Below, piece by piece: positions 7,916 to 17,578 of a stretch of 64,000 nt of DNA. The notes under the pieces are model-generated. The model was not told where the DNA came from. It was given only the letters and a program-made list of their open reading frames with translations, and made no database searches. A program made the translations under genes and the position numbers. Positions within the stretch are counted from its first letter, which is position 1, and every line of letters begins with the position of its first letter. Origin of the DNA: Paraburkholderia fungorum (lineage in GTDB: Bacteria; Pseudomonadota; Gammaproteobacteria; Burkholderiales; Burkholderiaceae). The stretch covers positions 3,534,001 through 3,598,000 of the forward strand of contig NZ_FNKP01000001.1 of the NCBI RefSeq assembly GCF_900099835.1, written 5' to 3'.

Positions 7916-8425
7916 TCATTTCACGATCTTAAGGCGAGCCCTTCCGCCACCTTTTGTTCCATCGTCGTCAGGTTGCGGATTGTCGGTTGCGCTCTCGGCT
8001 TTCGCCGCCAGATCGGCTGCCGACAAAGTCTCGACCGCGCGCGGCGCAGCCGGTGCTTCGACTTCGTCGACCGCTTGCGCGTCGGCGCCCGAATCCTGCG
8101 CCTCGCCCCCCGCCGATTCGACCGGGAACGCCATGCCCTGGCCGTTTTCGCGTGCGTAAATCGCGAGAATATTCGCGATCGGCACTTCGATCTTGTGCGA
8201 CTTGCCGGAGAAACGCGCGCTGAACTCGATCCACTCGTTGCCCATCTGCAACTGGCTGGTGGCCTCGAAGCTGATGTTCAACACGATCTCGTTGTCGCGC
8301 ACGAACTGACGCGGCACGCGCGTCTGGTTGTCGACCCGAACGGCGATGTGCGGCGTGTAGCCGTTATCCGTGCACCACTCGTAAAGCGCGCGCAACAGGT
8401 AAGGCTTGGTGGAAATCTCTTGCAT
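7916..8425 (-). CDS. sspB: ClpXP protease specificity-enhancing factor SspB
   Basis: A 169-residue adaptor that tethers ssrA-tagged and other substrates to ClpX. The N-terminal ~110 residues form the substrate-binding domain: KPYLLRALYEWCTDNGYTPH, VPRQFVRDNEIVLNIS, then GNEWIEFSARFSGKSHKIEVPIANILAIYARENGQGM. A flexible, Ala/Glu/Asp-rich tail (about residues 115-160) ends in the short basic-hydrophobic ClpX-binding tail RARLKIVK. Length and layout are typical. It follows sspA in the same direction with a 67-nt gap, the conserved sspAB operon order. Confidence 0.95.
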   Translation of the reverse strand: MQEISTKPYLLRALYEWCTDNGYTPHIAVRVDNQTRVPRQFVRDNEIVLNISFEATSQLQMGNEWIEFSARFSGKSHKIEVPIANILAIYARENGQGMAFPVESAGGEAQDSGADAQAVDEVEAPAAPRAVETLSAADLAAKAESATDNPQPDDDGTKGGGRARLKIVK

Positions 8426-8492
8426 CTACAGTCCTCTTACCGGGCGCGAGCCCGCGCGGTCTATGCGCGGCGCCCTCGCCCCATAGCCAAAC

Positions 8493-9104
8493 TCAACGAC
8501 GCATCACCTTTTCCGAAGGCGTCAGCGCTTCGATATAAGCCGGGCGGCTGAAAATGCGCTCGGCGTACTTCATCAGCGGTGCGGCGTTCTTCGACAGCTC
8601 GATGCCGTAGTGGTCCAGACGCCACAGCAGCGGAGCGATCGCGACGTCGAGCATCGAGAACTCTTCGCCGAGCATGTACTTGTTCTTCAGGAAGATCGGC
8701 GCGAGCTGCGTCAGACGATCGCGGATCGCGAGACGTGCCTTCTCGTGATTCTTCTCGGCAGCCTTGCCCTTTTCGTTTTCGAGCGTGCCGACGTGCACGA
8801 ACAGTTCCTTCTCGAAGTTCAGCAGGAACAGGCGGGCGCGGGCGCGCTGAACCGGGTCGGCCGGCATCAGTTGCGGGTGCGGGAAGCGCTCGTCGATGTA
8901 TTCGTTGATGATGTTCGATTCGTACAGAATCAGGTCCCGTTCGACGAGAATCGGTACCTGACCGTACGGATTCATCACGGCGATGTCTTCCGGCTTGTTA
9001 AACAGGTCGACGTCGCGGATCTCGAAGTCCATGCCCTTTTCGAACAACACCAGCCGGCAGCGCTGGGAGAACGGGCAAGTAGTGCCGGAATACAGAACCA
9101 TCAT
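8493..9104 (-). CDS. sspA: Stringent starvation protein A (GST-like)
   Basis: A 203-residue glutathione-S-transferase-fold protein that binds RNA polymerase and helps survival in stress or stationary phase in relatives. The N-terminal thioredoxin-like domain reads MMVLYSGTTCPFSQRCRLVL and continues to MNPYGQVPILVERDLILYES; an all-helical C-terminal domain follows. The CPFSQR motif replaces a normal GST active site, as expected for SspA. Two ATGs in tandem begin the frame, with GAGGAAAC about 8 nt upstream. It lies between petC and sspB, a conserved betaproteobacterial order. Confidence 0.94.
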   Translation of the reverse strand: MMVLYSGTTCPFSQRCRLVLFEKGMDFEIRDVDLFNKPEDIAVMNPYGQVPILVERDLILYESNIINEYIDERFPHPQLMPADPVQRARARLFLLNFEKELFVHVGTLENEKGKAAEKNHEKARLAIRDRLTQLAPIFLKNKYMLGEEFSMLDVAIAPLLWRLDHYGIELSKNAAPLMKYAERIFSRPAYIEALTPSEKVMRR

Positions 9105-9199
9105 ATTTACGTTTCCTCAAAAAGCTGAAAGGCCAGCGCGCGGAAAAACCGTTCAGCAGGTTCTTCCTGGCGCCGGCCCCACGCCGGGTGACGGCGTGA

Positions 9200-9955
9200 T
9201 TATTTGATATGTTTCCAGTACGCGGCGTTCAGTCGCCAGGCGAAAAAGCTCAGGATACCGAGGAACATCAGCACCCACACGCCAAGTTGCTTGCGGGTTT
9301 TCTGGGTCGGTTCGGACATCCATGACAGGTACGACACGAGGTCGGCCACAGCAGAATCATAATCTACCGGCGACATGGTCCCCGGAGTGAGCTGCTGGAA
9401 GCCGACAAATTTGTGTACCGTTTCGCCGGTTTTTTCATCGGTTTCATCACCGAATTTCGCCGCACGCTGCCCCTGAAGCTGCCACAGCACGTGAGGCATG
9501 CTCACGTTCTCATACACGAGATTATTCCAGCCGGTTGGCCGCGTATTGTCGCGATAAAAGCTGCGCAGATACGTGTACAGCCAGTCCTTGCCACGCGCCC
9601 GCGCTTCCACCGACAGATCCGGCGGCGCTGCGCCGAACCACGCTTTCGCGTCTTCCGGGCGCATCGCGATGGTCATCGTATTGCCGATCTTGTCGCTGGT
9701 GAACAGCAGGTTCGACTGAATCTCGGCCGGCGTGATGCCGAGATCGGTGAGCCGGCTGTAGCGCATCAGGTTCGCGCTGTGGCAATTCAGGCAGTAGTTT
9801 ACAAACAATTGCGCGCCGTGCTGCAAAGAAGCGAAATTGTCCGCGTTATCCGGCGCGCGGTCGAGAGGGAAATTCTCGTCCGCGTAGGCCGGAGCGGCCA
9901 GCAACGCAAGCAGTGTCGCGCCGATCAGCGCGCACGTCGAAAGCAGTTTTTTCAT
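9200..9955 (-). CDS. petC: Cytochrome c1 of the bc1 complex
   Basis: A 251-residue membrane-anchored c-type cytochrome that passes electrons from the Rieske centre to soluble cytochrome c. It has a signal peptide (MKKLLSTCAL...APAYA), one heme site CLNCH (Cys55, Cys58, His59), and a C-terminal anchor (VWVLMFLGILSFFAWRL). The start at 9955 has AGGAG upstream; a longer in-frame frame to 10027 runs into petB and is rejected. It is the last gene of the leftward petABC operon, 22 nt after petB. Confidence 0.95.
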   Translation of the reverse strand: MKKLLSTCALIGATLLALLAAPAYADENFPLDRAPDNADNFASLQHGAQLFVNYCLNCHSANLMRYSRLTDLGITPAEIQSNLLFTSDKIGNTMTIAMRPEDAKAWFGAAPPDLSVEARARGKDWLYTYLRSFYRDNTRPTGWNNLVYENVSMPHVLWQLQGQRAAKFGDETDEKTGETVHKFVGFQQLTPGTMSPVDYDSAVADLVSYLSWMSEPTQKTRKQLGVWVLMFLGILSFFAWRLNAAYWKHIK

Positions 9956-9977
9956 TTCGTGTTCTCCTGGCCCGCGA

Positions 9978-11357
9978 TTAGTGAGGCTTGAACCGCACCC
10001 GTTCGGGTGGCTGCTTGAACGTGCCAAGCCGCGTCCAGAACGGCATACCGAGGAAAAACGCGAAGTAGATCAACGCACAGATCTGCGCAATCAGCGTGGA
10101 AGCAGGCGACGGCGGTTTGGTGCCGAGGAAGCCCAGCGTCAGGAACGCGATCACGAAGATGCCGTAGAAGACCTTGTGAAAAAACGGCCGGTAGCGGATC
10201 GACTTCACCGGCGAGCGGTCAAGCCACGGCAGGAAGAACAGCGAAATCACCGCGCTGCCCATCACCACCACGCCCCAGAACTTCGACTCGGTGAACGCCA
10301 TCGCCAGAATCACCAGCACGGCGAGCACCGGCAGGCCGAGCTTCCACTTGCCGCGCGCGCGCACCAGTGCCAGCAGGCCAAGCAACGCGATCACGATCAT
10401 CAGTACGATCTTGAATGGATCGGTGGTGGCGCGAAGCATTGCATAAAACGCTGTGAAGTACCAAACCGGCGCAATTTCTGGCGGCGTTTGCAGCGGATTG
10501 GCCGGAACGAAGTTATTCGACTCCAGGAAGTACCCGCCCATTTCCGGCGCGAAGAAAATGATCGCCGCGAAAATGAACAGGAACACCGTCACGCCCATGA
10601 AATCGTGCACCGAGTAATACGGGTGGAACGGAATGCCGTCGAGCGGAATGCCGTCCGGGTCCTTCTTCGCCTTGATCTCGATGCCGTCGGGATTGTTCGA
10701 TCCCACTTCGTGCAGCGCGACCAGGTGAGCGACCACCAGCCCGACCAGCACCAGCGGAATCGCGATCACGTGAAACGCGAAGAAGCGGTTCAGCGTGACG
10801 TCCGAGACGACGTAGTCGCCGCGAATCCACAGCGACAGATCCGGCCCGATAAACGGAATCGCCGAGAACAGGTTGACGATCACCTGCGCGCCCCAGAACG
10901 ACATTTGCCCCCACGGCAGCAGGTAGCCGAAGAACGCCTCGGCCATCAGGCACAGGAAGATCAGGCAGCCGAAAATCCACACCAGTTCGCGCGGCTTGCG
11001 ATACGAGCCGTACATCAGCCCGCGGAACATGTGCAGATACACGACGACGAAAAACATCGACGCGCCCGTGGAGTGCATATAGCGGATCAGCCAGCCCCAC
11101 GGCACCTCGCGCATGATGTACTCGACCGACGAGAACGCGAGCGTCGCGTCGGGCTTGTAGTTCATCGTGAGGAAGATGCCGGTGACGATCTGGTTGACCA
11201 GCACCAGCAACGCGAGCGAACCGAAGAAGTACCAGAAGTTGAAATTCTTCGGCGCGTAGTACTCGGAAACGTGTTTTTTCCAGGTGGAGGTCAGCGGAAA
11301 GCGCCGGTCGATCCAGCCGACCAGCCCGGTCGTCTCAACATCGTGCTCGATCGCCAT
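9978..11357 (-). CDS. petB: Cytochrome b of the bc1 complex
   Basis: A 459-residue polytopic protein holding the two b hemes and both quinone sites. N-terminal segments include KNFNFWYFFGSLALLVLVNQ and the His-bearing IRYMHSTGASMFFVVVYLHMFRG. The Qo-site segment FAPEMGGYFLE is a PE(W)-type variant reading PEMG. Extra C-terminal helices make it longer than the ~400-residue minimum, as usual in betaproteobacteria. The ATG at 11357 overlaps the petA stop by one base and has GAAAGGAGA upstream; the long upward extension is a shadow of petA. Confidence 0.95.
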   Translation of the reverse strand: MAIEHDVETTGLVGWIDRRFPLTSTWKKHVSEYYAPKNFNFWYFFGSLALLVLVNQIVTGIFLTMNYKPDATLAFSSVEYIMREVPWGWLIRYMHSTGASMFFVVVYLHMFRGLMYGSYRKPRELVWIFGCLIFLCLMAEAFFGYLLPWGQMSFWGAQVIVNLFSAIPFIGPDLSLWIRGDYVVSDVTLNRFFAFHVIAIPLVLVGLVVAHLVALHEVGSNNPDGIEIKAKKDPDGIPLDGIPFHPYYSVHDFMGVTVFLFIFAAIIFFAPEMGGYFLESNNFVPANPLQTPPEIAPVWYFTAFYAMLRATTDPFKIVLMIVIALLGLLALVRARGKWKLGLPVLAVLVILAMAFTESKFWGVVVMGSAVISLFFLPWLDRSPVKSIRYRPFFHKVFYGIFVIAFLTLGFLGTKPPSPASTLIAQICALIYFAFFLGMPFWTRLGTFKQPPERVRFKPH

Positions 11358-11977
11358 TACGCTTCTCCTTTCTCGTCCTTGCCGATCACGAGGCTGGTCG
11401 CCGACGTGAACATGAATCGCGGGATGTCGAGGTTCTGGGGCGCGGGTTTGTTCTTGAAGACGCGGCCGGCCATGTCGTAGGTCGAGCCGTGGCAAGGGCA
11501 CAGAAAGCCGCCTGGCCAGTTGTCTGGAAGATTGGGTTGCGCACCCTCCTGGAAGCGTGGCGTCGGCGTGCAGCCCAGATGGGTGCACACAGCAACGGCG
11601 ACTAGAAGATGTTTGTTCTCGGCGCGTGAGCGGAACTCGTTGTTGCAGTACTCCGGCAACGGCATCGAAAAAGGATTTTTTGTGCGGGGATCGGCTACTT
11701 CGTTATCGGCTTTCTGTACATCGGCGAGCATCTGGTCGGTGCGGTTGATGACCCACACCGGTTTGCCGCGCCAGGCGACGGTGACCATGTCGCCGGGCTT
11801 GAGATTACTGATATCAACTTCGACCGGGGCGCCTGCGGCCATGGCCTTTTCAGATGGTGCAAACGAACTAACAAAGGGTACGACAATGGCAACGCCTCCT
11901 ATGCCACTTGCTACGGTCGTCGCTACCAGCCAGTTCCGGCGGCTGCCGTCGACGCGTTCATCTTCTTTGTCTCGCAT
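11357..11977 (-). CDS. petA: Rieske iron-sulfur subunit of the bc1 complex
   Basis: A 206-residue subunit with a [2Fe-2S] cluster bound by CTHLGC (Cys131, His133, Cys136) and CPCHGS (Cys160, His163). A twin-arginine N-terminus (SRRNWLVATT, residues 12-21) and one membrane helix agree with Tat-dependent insertion; the tat genes lie 3 kb away. I prefer the ATG at 11977, giving MRDKEDERVD, because that length fits the family; an in-frame ATG at 12055 would add 26 residues without family similarity, and neither has a strong ribosome site. The stop overlaps the petB start. Confidence 0.93.
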   Translation of the reverse strand: MRDKEDERVDGSRRNWLVATTVASGIGGVAIVVPFVSSFAPSEKAMAAGAPVEVDISNLKPGDMVTVAWRGKPVWVINRTDQMLADVQKADNEVADPRTKNPFSMPLPEYCNNEFRSRAENKHLLVAVAVCTHLGCTPTPRFQEGAQPNLPDNWPGGFLCPCHGSTYDMAGRVFKNKPAPQNLDIPRFMFTSATSLVIGKDEKGEA

Positions 11978-12207
11978 CACACGCCCCACTTCTGAGTTGG
12001 ATTTTTCCTTCACGTCGCTTCTACCGCCGCTAGTTTGCGTGAATGGAGTCGCCATTTACAAGGGCTGATTGCCAAAAACCGTGCGAAGCCCTTGATAAAT
12101 CAGGGTTTCTCCGTACGGTCCGCAAACTTTTTTGTGCCCCCTTTTAAGTGCCCTCTGCGTTAATCAGCGCTTTTTCTTCGTTAATGCAATTCGCAAAACT
12201 TTCAATT

Positions 12208-12954
12208 TCAAACGGGATTAGGGATATCGATAAAGACGTGCTCAATATCGAATTGCTCGGACAGATGTTTGCCCACCGCCTGCACGCCAAAACGTTCAGT
12301 TGCATGGTGTCCGGCTGCGAGAAAAGCGACCCCGCTTTCCGCCGAGGTGTGCATCACCGACTCCGACACTTCACCAGTCAGATAGACGTCGGCGCCCGCG
12401 TTGATCGCGGCGTCGAACATGTTTTGCGCAGCACCCGTGCACCAGCCCACGCGACGCAGTTGCCGATCCGGGTCGCCGAATACGAGCGGCGTGCGACCAA
12501 GCGTTTGTTCGATTTCCGCGGTGAAGTGCGCGAGCGTGATCGGCATCGGAAAAGTGGCGAGCCAGCCGAGGTCGTTCTCGCCGAAGCGCGCGTCGCTGAT
12601 CCAGCCCATCTTCTCGCCGATCTGCGCGTTGTTGCCGAGCGTGGGATGGTCGTCGAGCGGCAGGTGATACGCGAACAGGTTGAGGTCGTTCGCAATCAGC
12701 AGTTTGAGACGCGCGTGTTTGCGGCCGGTGATCTGCGGTGCTTCGTTGCGCCAGAAGTAGCCGTGATGGACTAGTACAGCGTCCGCGCCCCAATCGAGCG
12801 CGGCTTCCAGGAAGGCCACCGAAGCGGTCACGCCGGTCGCGATCCTGTTGATTTTGCGACGCCCCTCGACCTGCAATCCATTGGGGCAATAGTCCTTGAA
12901 GCGCGCGGTTTCAAGAAGATTGTTCAAGTACAATTCAAGTTCGATCCGATCCAT
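12208..12954 (-). CDS. Nif3-like dinuclear metal centre protein (YbgI family)
   Basis: A 248-residue protein of the NIF3/YbgI family, which forms a toroidal hexamer with a two-metal site per subunit. Metal ligands are visible as VLVHHGYFW (about residues 60-68), the LDDHP segment near 100, and [11 protein letters not shown] near the C-terminus. The N-terminal [10 protein letters not shown] is a family signature. A role as GTP cyclohydrolase-type enzyme has been proposed for relatives but is not settled. It is divergent from the HtrA gene with only 19 nt between the starts, so the two promoters must overlap coding sequence. Confidence 0.92.
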   Translation of the reverse strand: MDRIELELYLNNLLETARFKDYCPNGLQVEGRRKINRIATGVTASVAFLEAALDWGADAVLVHHGYFWRNEAPQITGRKHARLKLLIANDLNLFAYHLPLDDHPTLGNNAQIGEKMGWISDARFGENDLGWLATFPMPITLAHFTAEIEQTLGRTPLVFGDPDRQLRRVGWCTGAAQNMFDAAINAGADVYLTGEVSESVMHTSAESGVAFLAAGHHATERFGVQAVGKHLSEQFDIEHVFIDIPNPV

Positions 12955-12973
12955 ATAAACCTCTAGTCTTCAG

Positions 12974-14200
12974 ATGCTTAGACGCTTTTGGCTGTTCTTT
13001 GCCCAAGCGGTGACTGTGCTGTTGGCGCTGATGTTCATCATTGCGACCCTCAAACCGCAGTGGCTCCAGCGTCAAGGGCAATTCGGCAAGCAACTCGCCG
13101 AACCCATCGTCGCCCTACGGGAAGTGGCGCCAGGCATCGGCAGCGGGCCAGCCCAGGCGTCCTATGCGGACGCTGCGCAAAAGGCGATGCCCGCGGTCGT
13201 CAATGTGTTCTCCAGCAAGGATGGCTCACTGCCGCCCGACCCTCGCGCGAAAGATCCTCTGTTCCGCTATTTCTTCGGCGACAAGAACAAGCGCAAGCAG
13301 GAGGAGCAACCCGCATCCAACCTCGGCTCCGGCGTAATAGTGAGTTCGGAAGGTTACATTCTAACGAACCAGCACGTCGTGGACGGCGCCGACCAGATCG
13401 AAATCGCGCTGGCCGATGGTCGCACCACGAATGCCAAGGTGATCGGCGTCGACCCGGAAACCGATCTTGCCGTGCTCAAGGTCAACATGACCAACCTGCC
13501 CACCATCACGCTCGGCCGCATGGACCAGACGCGGGTCGGCGACGTGGTGCTGGCGATCGGCAATCCGTTCGGCGTCGGGCAAACGGTGACCATGGGGATC
13601 GTCAGCGCGCTTGGGCGCAATCACCTCGGCATCAATACATTCGAGAACTTCATTCAGACTGACGCGGCTATTAATCCGGGCAACTCGGGAGGCGCGCTGG
13701 TCGATGTGAACGGCAATCTGCTCGGCATCAACACCGCAATTTATTCGCGCTCGGGCGGCTCGCTTGGGATTGGTTTTGCGATTCCCGTGTCGACGGCGCG
13801 TAGCGTGCTCGAAAGCATCATCACGACGGGCTCGGTCACGCGCGGCTGGATCGGCGTCGAACCGCAGGACGTGACGCCGGAGATCGCCGAGTCGTTCGGG
13901 CTGGAACAGAAGTCGGGCGCGATTGTCGCGGGCGTGCTGAAGAGCGGTCCCGCCGATCGCGCAGGCATCAAGCCGGGCGATATCCTGATCAGCGTGAATG
14001 GCGAGGAGATCACTGATACAACGCGTCTGTTGAACGTGATCGCTCAGATCAAGCCGGGGACGGCCGCGAAAGTGCATCTGGTGCGCAAAGGTCGCGAGAT
14101 CGATCTGGACGTCACCATCGGCAAGCGCCCGCCTCCGCCGAAACAGCCCACCGACGATAACGGTGGTGGTGGCGATCAGCAGGATGATGACGGCGGTTGA
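12974..14200 (+). CDS. Membrane-anchored HtrA-type serine protease with one PDZ domain
   Basis: A 408-residue periplasmic protease. An uncleaved N-terminal helix (residues 5-26) anchors it to the inner membrane. The trypsin-like domain has the triad His134 (LTNQHVV), Asp164 (PETDLAVL) and Ser238 (INPGNSGG). One PDZ domain follows (about 285-380). A single PDZ with an N-terminal anchor is the DegS/AlgW layout, used in envelope stress sensing, rather than DegP. The last ~25 residues are low-complexity (Pro, then Gly/Asp). A target such as an anti-sigma factor is not in the window. Confidence 0.9.
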   Translation: MLRRFWLFFAQAVTVLLALMFIIATLKPQWLQRQGQFGKQLAEPIVALREVAPGIGSGPAQASYADAAQKAMPAVVNVFSSKDGSLPPDPRAKDPLFRYFFGDKNKRKQEEQPASNLGSGVIVSSEGYILTNQHVVDGADQIEIALADGRTTNAKVIGVDPETDLAVLKVNMTNLPTITLGRMDQTRVGDVVLAIGNPFGVGQTVTMGIVSALGRNHLGINTFENFIQTDAAINPGNSGGALVDVNGNLLGINTAIYSRSGGSLGIGFAIPVSTARSVLESIITTGSVTRGWIGVEPQDVTPEIAESFGLEQKSGAIVAGVLKSGPADRAGIKPGDILISVNGEEITDTTRLLNVIAQIKPGTAAKVHLVRKGREIDLDVTIGKRPPPPKQPTDDNGGGGDQQDDDGG

Positions 14201-14240
14201 TGAATCAAGCGCTGCAAGCTAGCGGCTAGCGGTAGCAGCA

Positions 14241-14281
14241 AAACAAAAGGGGCAGTCCATATCGGACTGCCCCTTTTGTTT
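14241..14281. terminator. Bidirectional rho-independent terminator
   Basis: A perfect 18-bp stem (AAACAAAAGGGGCAGTCC and its complement) with a five-base loop. A and T runs at either end make it work in both directions. It lies between the convergent HtrA gene and tatC. Confidence 0.92.
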
Positions 14282-14330
14282 TTACCTCTAGGTCCAGCGC
14301 CCGAAACCCGCGCTAAACCCCGCACTCAAT

Positions 14331-15110
14331 TCAACTCGGCGGATTCGCCTCTTCAATCACCGCTGGCTGCTTGCCCACAATCAGACGCGCCGCGATGATC
14401 CCCGCCTCGTACAACACGATCAGCGGAATCGCTAGGATTAGCTGCGAGAATACGTCAGGCGGCGTCACCACAGCCGAAATCACAAACGCGCCGACAATCA
14501 CATACGGCCGGATTTCCCTCAGCTTCTTGATGGTCAGCAGGTTCATGCGGACCAGCAGCACCACGACGATCGGCACCTCGAACGTCACGCCGAACGCGAT
14601 AAACATGGTGAGCACGAAGCTCAGGTAATTATCGATATCCGTCGTCATTTCCGCGCCGAGCGGCGCGTTGTAATGCGCCATCACACGGAAGATGGTTGGG
14701 AACACCACGAAATACGCGAACGCCATGCCGCACAGGAATAGCACATAACTGCTGCCCACCAGCGGCACGACCAGTTTCTTCTCGTGCTGATAAAGCCCCG
14801 GCGCGACGAATGCCCAGATCTGGTACAGCACGATGGGCAGCGCGATCACGAACGCGACCATCATGGTGACCTTCATCGGCACGAAGAACGAGCCGGTGAC
14901 GTCGGTGACGATCATCTTGCCGTCCTTCGGCAAGTTCTGCATCAGCGGGCGTGCCAGCAGCCGGAAGATGTCTGGCGCCCAATACACGAGCCCGATAAAC
15001 ACCACGATGACGGCAATGCCCGCGCGAATGATGCGGTCGCGCAATTCAACGAGGTGGGAAATGAAGGTCTCTTCAGTGCCTTCGGTCTGGGTTTGCTGGG
15101 GGTCGCTCAC
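14331..15110 (-). CDS. tatC: Sec-independent translocase subunit TatC
   Basis: A 259-residue, six-helix inner-membrane protein that recognises twin-arginine signal peptides and nucleates the translocon. The family signature is the N-terminal FISHLVELRDRIIRAGI, followed by the first periplasmic loop (FRLLARPLMQNLP), then FALPIVLYQIWAF-like and YFVVFPTIFRVMAHY segments. Last gene of the leftward tatABC operon, 34 nt after tatB. Likely clients in this window are the Rieske protein PetA and the phosphatase-like lipoprotein at 46418-47368. Confidence 0.97.
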   Translation of the reverse strand: MSDPQQTQTEGTEETFISHLVELRDRIIRAGIAVIVVFIGLVYWAPDIFRLLARPLMQNLPKDGKMIVTDVTGSFFVPMKVTMMVAFVIALPIVLYQIWAFVAPGLYQHEKKLVVPLVGSSYVLFLCGMAFAYFVVFPTIFRVMAHYNAPLGAEMTTDIDNYLSFVLTMFIAFGVTFEVPIVVVLLVRMNLLTIKKLREIRPYVIVGAFVISAVVTPPDVFSQLILAIPLIVLYEAGIIAARLIVGKQPAVIEEANPPS

Positions 15111-15144
15111 GCCGGCCCTCGGTTAGAGATTGTCGTTCTGATCA

Positions 15145-15675
15145 TCAGAAGAACCGCGTCGGACGACGCATGGTGGCCGGCGTATGCCGCGCAACGCGCG
15201 CAGCACCCGATTGCACGCGGGTGCGGCGGGTCGTGGCACGCTTGTACCACGTGGGCATGGCGGTCTGCTTGACGCGCCAGTTCTTGCGTTTGGGCGTGGC
15301 GGACGGCGTGCTGACCGGCCACGACGAATTGCTCGCCGAATTGCCGACGTCTTCCAGCGCGCCGCCGGCGATGCTCGGCGACACCGACGTTCCGCTGTTC
15401 CACGCATCGTTCAGTTCGGATTCGTGCTGGCGCAGGTTGTCCTGAACAGAGGTATGCACATTGGTCGCGGCTGTTTCGAACTCGGTTTTCATCCGACGCA
15501 ATTCGTCGAGTTCGATTTCACGCGTGACTTCAGACTTCACGTCGTTGATATATCGCTGTGCGCGGCCAAACAGCGCGCCCGCCGTGCGGGCTACGCGAGG
15601 CAGGCGCTCTGGCCCGAGAACGACCAGCGCGACGACGCCGATCAGCGCCATCTTGGTTAGACCGAGGTCCAGCAT
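15145..15675 (-). CDS. tatB: Sec-independent translocase subunit TatB
   Basis: A 176-residue Tat subunit. The short N-terminal membrane helix (LGLTKMALIGVVALVVLGPERLP) with the conserved GPERLP hinge is followed by a long amphipathic helix and a coiled-coil-like acidic stretch to about residue 90. The tail is variable and ends strongly basic (KRATTRRTRVQSGAARVARH). Length and tail are usual for Burkholderia-type TatB. It stands between tatA (39-nt gap) and tatC. Confidence 0.95.
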   Translation of the reverse strand: MLDLGLTKMALIGVVALVVLGPERLPRVARTAGALFGRAQRYINDVKSEVTREIELDELRRMKTEFETAATNVHTSVQDNLRQHESELNDAWNSGTSVSPSIAGGALEDVGNSASNSSWPVSTPSATPKRKNWRVKQTAMPTWYKRATTRRTRVQSGAARVARHTPATMRRPTRFF

Positions 15676-15714
15676 GAAGTGGAATGTCCGTCAGTAACGC
15701 GGGTAAGCCGCGGC

Positions 15715-16038
<324 letters not shown>

Positions 16039-16201
16039 TCATCTATACGTTACCGCCGGCCCTTCCGATTCACTCGCCAGCAAATCAGGTGATTGTGGCC
16101 GGGTGAGCGCGTCGCCGTTATTACATTGCGGTAAAAACAACGGCGGCGTTCATTGTCCACGACCAGAATTCACCATGGACGTCGCAACACACGCGACGTG
16201 A

Positions 16202-16567
16202 TCAACCCATTCGCTGCCAGGGGCGCGGCCCGGCGAGGATGTGCGCGTGCAGGTGATACACCTCCTGACCGCCGCCCGGCCCGGTATTGATTACCGTGCG
16301 AAAGCCCGTTTCACCGCCGGAATACGCCACGCCAAGCTGATCGGCCAGACGCGCCACCAAAACTAACATTCTACCAAGCAGCGGAGCATCGCTTTCGGTG
16401 CAGTTGGTCAGCGTGGCGATGTGCTTGCGCGGAATCACCAGCACGTGCGTTTCAGCGGCGGGACGGATATCGCGAAACGCTACGAATTCTTCGTCCTCGT
16501 GGACTTTGGTGGACGGAATCTCGCCGGCGGCGATCTTGCAGAAAAGGCAATTCGGGTCGTGACTCAT
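16202..16567 (-). CDS. hinT: Histidine-triad (HIT) nucleotide-binding protein
   Basis: A 121-residue purine nucleoside phosphoramidase-type protein. The N-terminus has the zinc-binding-like CLFCKIAAGEIPSTKVHEDE. The catalytic histidine triad appears as VYHLHAHILAG near the C-terminus (H-phi-H-phi-H), with the preceding GGQEV strand. Both hallmarks and the length fit HinT. It lies leftward between the DUF4870 gene and tatA at the tail of the his array; such adjacency is common in betaproteobacteria. Confidence 0.93.
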   Translation of the reverse strand: MSHDPNCLFCKIAAGEIPSTKVHEDEEFVAFRDIRPAAETHVLVIPRKHIATLTNCTESDAPLLGRMLVLVARLADQLGVAYSGGETGFRTVINTGPGGGQEVYHLHAHILAGPRPWQRMG

Positions 16568-16682
16568 CGTATTCCTGACGCAGTATGACTGGAGCGAGAA
16601 ACGCGGCGCCGCGGGCTGGCGTGACGGATCGAAGGTCGGACCCGATTAACCATGGTCAGAAGCGGTCGAAAGCGGCCAGCGT

Positions 16683-17078
16683 TCAGACCCAGCCCCGCGG
16701 ATTCGCAAGCGGCTTGTTATCGTACAGATACAGCCAGCCTTTGATAATACGGTACAACATCCAGATGCTGACGGCCCACAGAACCGGTATGCCAATCACG
16801 ACGAACAGCAGCACGCCGCCAATCGCATAACCGAGCAGGCACAGCCAGAAAGAGCGGATCTGCCACTGAAAGTGGGCTTCGTACGGCGTGCCCACCACAT
16901 CGGGCCGCTTCACGTAGTTGATGATGATCGCGATGAGGATCGTCAGCCCGCCCGTCAGCCAGTGGACCGCATACAACGCATACAGCACGTGGGTAAGCGT
17001 GCGCAGGCTGCGCTCACGCTCAGGCTCCATCGCGTTGCGGTAGACCGGCGGCGGATAGCTCTCGTGCGACTGTTCCAT
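16683..17078 (-). CDS. DUF4870-like small membrane protein
   Basis: A 131-residue inner-membrane protein with a short cytoplasmic N-terminus and three to four helices: LTHVLYALYAVHWLTGGLTILIA, then IRSFWLCLLGYAIGGVLLFVVIG, then PVLWAVSIWMLYRIIKGW. The middle segment YVKRPDVVGTPYEAHFQWQIRSFW fits the DUF4870 pattern, in which a FHxxQ-like motif precedes the second helix. Function is unknown. It lies between hisE and hinT, in line with the his operon (122-nt gap after hisE). Confidence 0.8.
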   Translation of the reverse strand: MEQSHESYPPPVYRNAMEPERERSLRTLTHVLYALYAVHWLTGGLTILIAIIINYVKRPDVVGTPYEAHFQWQIRSFWLCLLGYAIGGVLLFVVIGIPVLWAVSIWMLYRIIKGWLYLYDNKPLANPRGWV

Positions 17079-17200
17079 GCTTGCGTCCTCCCGAAGATGC
17101 GTCAGATACGTTCAGAGCAATGTGGACGCCGGAGCGGCCAACTTCAAGCAGGGCGCGATCAATTGGCACGCAATCGACGCCCGCCCTGCCCGACCACGAT

Positions 17201-17578
17201 TCAATCGCCGTTCTGTTCGCGCTCGAGGCTCTTGCGCAGCGCCTTTTCTTCGAGACCCGACAGGCCTTCGCGGCGCTCGAGTTCGGCGAGCACGTCCGCC
17301 GGGCTCAGGTCGAAGTGCGACAGCATCACGAGGCAGTGGAACCACAGGTCCGCGACTTCGCCAACCAGCGCCTTCGGCGCGCCGCCGTGGCGCGTGTCCT
17401 TCGCGGCCAGTACGACTTCGGTGGCTTCTTCGCCGATCTTCTTCAGAATCGCGTCGTCGCCCTTGTGGAACAGACGGGACACATAGGAAACGTCCGGATC
17501 GCCGCCCTTGCGGCTGTCGATGATCGCCGCGAGACGCAGCAGCGTGTCGTTCGTGGAAGCTTGCGTGGATTGCGTCAT
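17201..17578 (-). CDS. hisE: Phosphoribosyl-ATP diphosphatase
   Basis: A 125-residue MazG-like all-alpha hydrolase. It removes pyrophosphate from phosphoribosyl-ATP in step two of histidine synthesis. The acidic metal motif is [16 protein letters not shown] (about residues 47-62), and [14 protein letters not shown] supplies the second Glu/Asp helix. It is separate from hisI rather than fused as in enterobacteria, and its ATG overlaps the hisI stop by four bases. Confidence 0.95.
   Translation of the reverse strand: MTQSTQASTNDTLLRLAAIIDSRKGGDPDVSYVSRLFHKGDDAILKKIGEEATEVVLAAKDTRHGGAPKALVGEVADLWFHCLVMLSHFDLSPADVLAELERREGLSGLEEKALRKSLEREQNGD

Noticed and set aside
9981..11480. A 499-codon rightward frame over petB
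   Set aside because: Composition is nearly all Arg/His/Gln/Glu, with no family similarity; it is the shadow of petB.
11978..12055. Longer N-terminus for the Rieske protein
   Set aside because: The 26 extra residues are not family-like and the ATG at 12055 has no ribosome site.
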